Shown here piece after piece: positions 36,987-40,352 of a stretch of DNA of 40,352 nt. The notes beneath the pieces were generated by a model, which made no database searches, was not told the DNA's origin, and saw nothing but the letters and a program-made list of their open reading frames with translations. This DNA is from Methanobacteriota archaeon (GTDB lineage: Archaea > Thermoplasmatota > Poseidoniia > Poseidoniales > Thalassarchaeaceae): assembly GCA_002722595.1 (NCBI GenBank), contig PBMO01000016.1, positions 1 through 40,352 of the forward strand. Direction: 5' to 3'. The translations under genes and the position numbers were made by a program. Each line of letters begins with the position of its first letter. The first letter of the stretch is position 1.

Positions 36987-38113
36987 CGGCCAGTGTCCTG
37001 CTTCGATTCCCACGAATGAACCACTGTTCTGACTGCCCAAAAGAGGAATATCGCCAATAGTGTTTGACCCCAATCATCCATTATTGTTGGGACATCATAC
37101 TCATATCCGACACCTTCTGTAATTCTTATGGCCACTTCAAGTGCGGATTTCGAGATAGTCCACAAAACAGCCCCGAATGTAACTACAATGATCGACCGGC
37201 CAGTAAATTTGCCCTTCTTCAACCGCAATACAATCAGTGACAATGCAAATGAAAGCGCAGCTAACACAATCCAATTCAATGACATTTGTAATACTGTCAG
37301 TGCGATGGTGATATCGCTCCCAACCCGCTCAGGAACAGTTCCCTGAAATTCGCCATATGTCGAAAAACCTTCGACGATTGCTAACAACACAGCGACACCG
37401 GTAACCGCCCACAACAGTGAGGAAAGAATTGCAGCATCTGCGGATTCTCGCATATCTCGCATTAGTCTCTCTAATCTATCCTCGGCACCAAGTCCCTTGA
37501 ATAGAAGATAAATCCCGAGTAGAAGTGGCATTGCCCCAATTAGCACACCACCATTCGGTAATATCATTCCCAGACCAAGAATCATCATTGTAATGGCTAG
37601 AGGAACTAGTAATCGTGCCCTCCATCGAGGATCTTCAATTGCTTTGACAATGTAGTAGTATGTACCTTCGATACCTTTGGATTGTCTAACGATTATTTTC
37701 TCGACATGATCGATTGATAGACGACTAGTCAAAATTGGTAAAACCGATTCATCTTCCATACCATCAGTTACAAGGATACCCCTATCTGGTTGAAATTCGG
37801 AGATAACATCCTCGAATTGTTGAGCAATATTCCTATCTGATTTTACCCCAACTCGTTCATCACCAGTTAGAATAACAATTTCAACCTCATCTTTTGGCTC
37901 TAAATTTTCTGCCAATAAATCATGTTGATGTAAGGCACCAAGGATTGCATTGGTGTCACTTTCCTCTGGATCAGCAATGCCTAAACGCAGTGCTGCGGTC
38001 AATACGTTGCGTCTCCCAACAACACTGCCTCTGATTCCAGCCTTGACTCCCAAGTCATTGTCACGATCGACCGTAATAACCAGAGTTCGGACCACTTTCA
38101 ACACCTCCCGCAA
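36971..38113 (-). CDS. DUF373 family membrane protein
   Basis: TLVITVDRDNDLGVKAGIRGSVVGRRNVLTAALRLGIADPEESDTNAILGAL; GDERVGVKSDRNIAQQF; several C-terminal TM segments. Confidence 0.9.
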   Translation of the reverse strand: MREVLKVVRTLVITVDRDNDLGVKAGIRGSVVGRRNVLTAALRLGIADPEESDTNAILGALHQHDLLAENLEPKDEVEIVILTGDERVGVKSDRNIAQQFEDVISEFQPDRGILVTDGMEDESVLPILTSRLSIDHVEKIIVRQSKGIEGTYYYIVKAIEDPRWRARLLVPLAITMMILGLGMILPNGGVLIGAMPLLLGIYLLFKGLGAEDRLERLMRDMRESADAAILSSLLWAVTGVAVLLAIVEGFSTYGEFQGTVPERVGSDITIALTVLQMSLNWIVLAALSFALSLIVLRLKKGKFTGRSIIVVTFGAVLWTISKSALEVAIRITEGVGYEYDVPTIMDDWGQTLLAIFLFWAVRTVVHSWESKQDTGRYWGV

Positions 38114-38163
38114 CAGTAAGCGGGGTGCAACATTGATTTCAATGATTGGACAAATTGCCCTAA

Positions 38164-38562
38164 TTACGCCTCAAAAGTAGTTTCAGCCATACAACTTGGA
38201 CATGTAACCTTGATTGGGCGCACTGACGGTATCCCAAGTGCGGAATGACACATTGGACACATTACAGCCTGTTCAATCTGTGATTGGCGCGCCCTCCCTT
38301 CTCTACTGGGGTCGTAAGACGGACGGTATCTTGATGCATCTTGGATATAATCAGCCTTCGCAGTACTCGCAATAGATTGACTTGTTTGAGTTTGAACGGA
38401 TTGGCCTGCTGGCGCACCAGCTTTCCAAGCATTGAATTGAGATTCGACTTCTGCTGCTGTCATACGGTAATCACTACCAATCCGGCCAAAAGCCAACATA
38501 CGGTCGTAATCATCCATTGAATCGAGTTTCTCAAGCACATCAATCGGCAGCATCTCACTCAA
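38164..38562 (-). CDS. Small zinc-ribbon protein
   Basis: CPMCHSALGIPSVRPIKVTCPSCMAETTFEA (CxxC...CxxC). Confidence 0.7.
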   Translation of the reverse strand: MSEMLPIDVLEKLDSMDDYDRMLAFGRIGSDYRMTAAEVESQFNAWKAGAPAGQSVQTQTSQSIASTAKADYIQDASRYRPSYDPSREGRARQSQIEQAVMCPMCHSALGIPSVRPIKVTCPSCMAETTFEA

Positions 38563-38594
38563 CCCGTTGGTATCAACCCTTCACTTAGAAATTT

Positions 38595-40253
38595 TCACTG
38601 CTTGTTTGTAGACAATTGTTCTGAAAGAACTTGAGAAATTGCATTAATCAATTGGTCACCATTTCTGTTGATGCCCTCTGAAAAACGAACAGTAATCGAT
38701 GTTTTAGCTTCTGTTCCAGAATTACGAACGGCAATAGTAATTGGTAAATTTTCCAAACACCCTTCGAGGAAAAGTAGTGATGTTTCACCCGCTATTTCGA
38801 CTCTATTTAGTTCACATCCACACCAATCTTGAGCAATATTTTGCACCATTTGTGATAATTGATTCTTACCATCCCAAAGACTCCGATTACTCGGTTTAAT
38901 TGAGGTTCTATTTTTCCATCCCGATGAAAAATTTGAATCAGAATCAACATTATCCAACAATTGTTTAGCAAGTAGATAGGCAATCATTGTAGCCGCACCA
39001 TCTCCAACCAGCCCCCAAGTATTTTCATCACCAGGAACTCTCATTGGAAGTATAATGTGGCCGGAATCTTCAGTTCCGATTAACGCTGGAAAAGAACTGG
39101 ACTTTGTCAATTCCATGCCACCATTGTTGCATAATGCCGCAGACAACCATCGATCTCCAACAGCCGTTGTCATGCCAACATGGGGGCCATTAGGCAGGTG
39201 CTCTAGATTGTTGAATAAGCCTAGGTCACTCTCAATACTCGCAGCAATTTTCCAATGCTTTTGTGTAGAAATGATACCAGCACGTAAGATGACATCTGAG
39301 ATATGGTCACCATCGACAACATGTACACCTTCTTTATCTGCCATCAGGAAGAGGCATCTGTCTCCATCTCCATCAAGTGCTGCAGCGATAATTTCTCCAT
39401 CGGACCAAGGTATATCGCCTCCAAAATCTCTGAGATAATTGCATATTGCATCAATGACCCTATGTTCGGATTCTAACATGGTCAACTCATCCCATGTCCA
39501 TTTGTCAAGTGGCGATAATTCACCCGCACCACAATTGTGGTTTATTGGTTCAAAAGAACTGCTAACTTCTATTGTTGATAGCCCCCATTCATCCATATCT
39601 CTAGCCAACCATTGACTTGCCGAACCACCTGAAGAATCGAGAATTAAATTCATACCTAAATCACTCAATTTTGTGTTGAATAACATTTCAAAATTTTCCA
39701 TTCGATCTCGCAAATTTGTTCTGTATAATTCCAACCCATTGATTGTCTCTAAACGCTCTCCAGACATTTCAGGTGTGGCGATACTACCATCTGCTAAATC
39801 CCAGGCCAATTGAGAAATTTTGTCTTCATCATTTGGCATCGATTTGAATCCATCCCCGTCGAATAGTTTGACCCCCGAATCATGTGCAGGGTTGTGACTG
39901 GCAGTGATCATCATCCCTGCGTCAGCAGCACTGGCCAATATCGTATAGTGCAATCCAGGTGTGGGCAACTCTCCAACACGTATAGTGCGACATCCAGATG
40001 CATTCAAACCAGATTCTAATGAGTCAACTAGAGTTGCATTCCCATCCCTTCGGTCCCATCCAATTGTGACTAAGGGTTGTTCTCCAACCTTGTCATTTAG
40101 ATATATTCCAGTTGCTTCTCCAATTATCCGCATCGACCTTGGACTCAAAATTCGGTCAGTTACTAGGGCGATTAATGCCGCTTCGTCATCCCCTTCAAAA
40201 TTCGAGATTCGTCCACGGATTCCATCCGTACCATGTAATCTCGAACGATTCAT
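38595..40253 (-). CDS. Phosphoglucosamine mutase / phosphomannomutase family protein
   Basis: HGTDGIRG; MITASHNPAHDSGVKLFDGDGFK; ALDGDGDRCLFL; SVRNSGTEAKTS-like AVRNSGTEAKTSITVR. Confidence 0.93.
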   Translation of the reverse strand: MNRSRLHGTDGIRGRISNFEGDDEAALIALVTDRILSPRSMRIIGEATGIYLNDKVGEQPLVTIGWDRRDGNATLVDSLESGLNASGCRTIRVGELPTPGLHYTILASAADAGMMITASHNPAHDSGVKLFDGDGFKSMPNDEDKISQLAWDLADGSIATPEMSGERLETINGLELYRTNLRDRMENFEMLFNTKLSDLGMNLILDSSGGSASQWLARDMDEWGLSTIEVSSSFEPINHNCGAGELSPLDKWTWDELTMLESEHRVIDAICNYLRDFGGDIPWSDGEIIAAALDGDGDRCLFLMADKEGVHVVDGDHISDVILRAGIISTQKHWKIAASIESDLGLFNNLEHLPNGPHVGMTTAVGDRWLSAALCNNGGMELTKSSSFPALIGTEDSGHIILPMRVPGDENTWGLVGDGAATMIAYLLAKQLLDNVDSDSNFSSGWKNRTSIKPSNRSLWDGKNQLSQMVQNIAQDWCGCELNRVEIAGETSLLFLEGCLENLPITIAVRNSGTEAKTSITVRFSEGINRNGDQLINAISQVLSEQLSTNKQ

Positions 40254-40256
40254 GGC

Positions 40257-40352
40257 TTAACCCCTAAGTGTACTTTCGTTTTCATGCCCGCCACTGACAG
40301 TTACATTTGGCCATACATGACAATTTTTCCCAAGGATAGTACCTGGGTTACA
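40257..40352 (-). CDS. C-terminus of a left-handed beta-helix nucleotidyl/acyltransferase (GlmU-like), truncated by window end
   Basis: Reverse-strand frame open to the window edge: CNPGTILGKNCHVWPNVTVSGGHENESTLRG*; hexapeptide-repeat pattern. Confidence 0.65.
   Translation of the reverse strand, partial: CNPGTILGKNCHVWPNVTVSGGHENESTLRG

Overview
The window looks like a compact euryarchaeal chromosome segment. It carries the DNA polymerase D large subunit, the archaeal primase large subunit, archaeal phosphopantothenate synthetase, an MptE-like protein, DUF373 and a Pcc1-like protein. The general style resembles marine Group II/Poseidoniales, but that placement is inference. About 30 CDS are supportable, and I see no CRISPR array, tRNA or confident rRNA. 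Three things stand out. (1) A 1.46-kb gap without a credible protein gene (25521-26978), far larger than any other gap here, reads on the + strand as a dense series of RNA hairpins with GNRA and UUCG-type tetraloops. It includes a pseudoknot-compatible block and two tandem ~250-nt paralogous units whose stem differences mostly preserve pairing. This is the best candidate for an undescribed system: a large structured ncRNA or a tandem ncRNA locus. (2) A class II fumarase carries an in-frame N-terminal ribbon-helix-helix DNA-binding domain, with a 23-bp palindrome just upstream of its start, suggesting an autoregulating 'trigger enzyme'. (3) A 912-aa ZnuA-type zinc-binding lipoprotein is expanded with His/Asp-rich repeats, several EF-hand loops and a Cys cluster. 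It lies in a znuABC cluster divergent from a NikR/CopG-like regulator. All domain calls are by eye; no database search was run.
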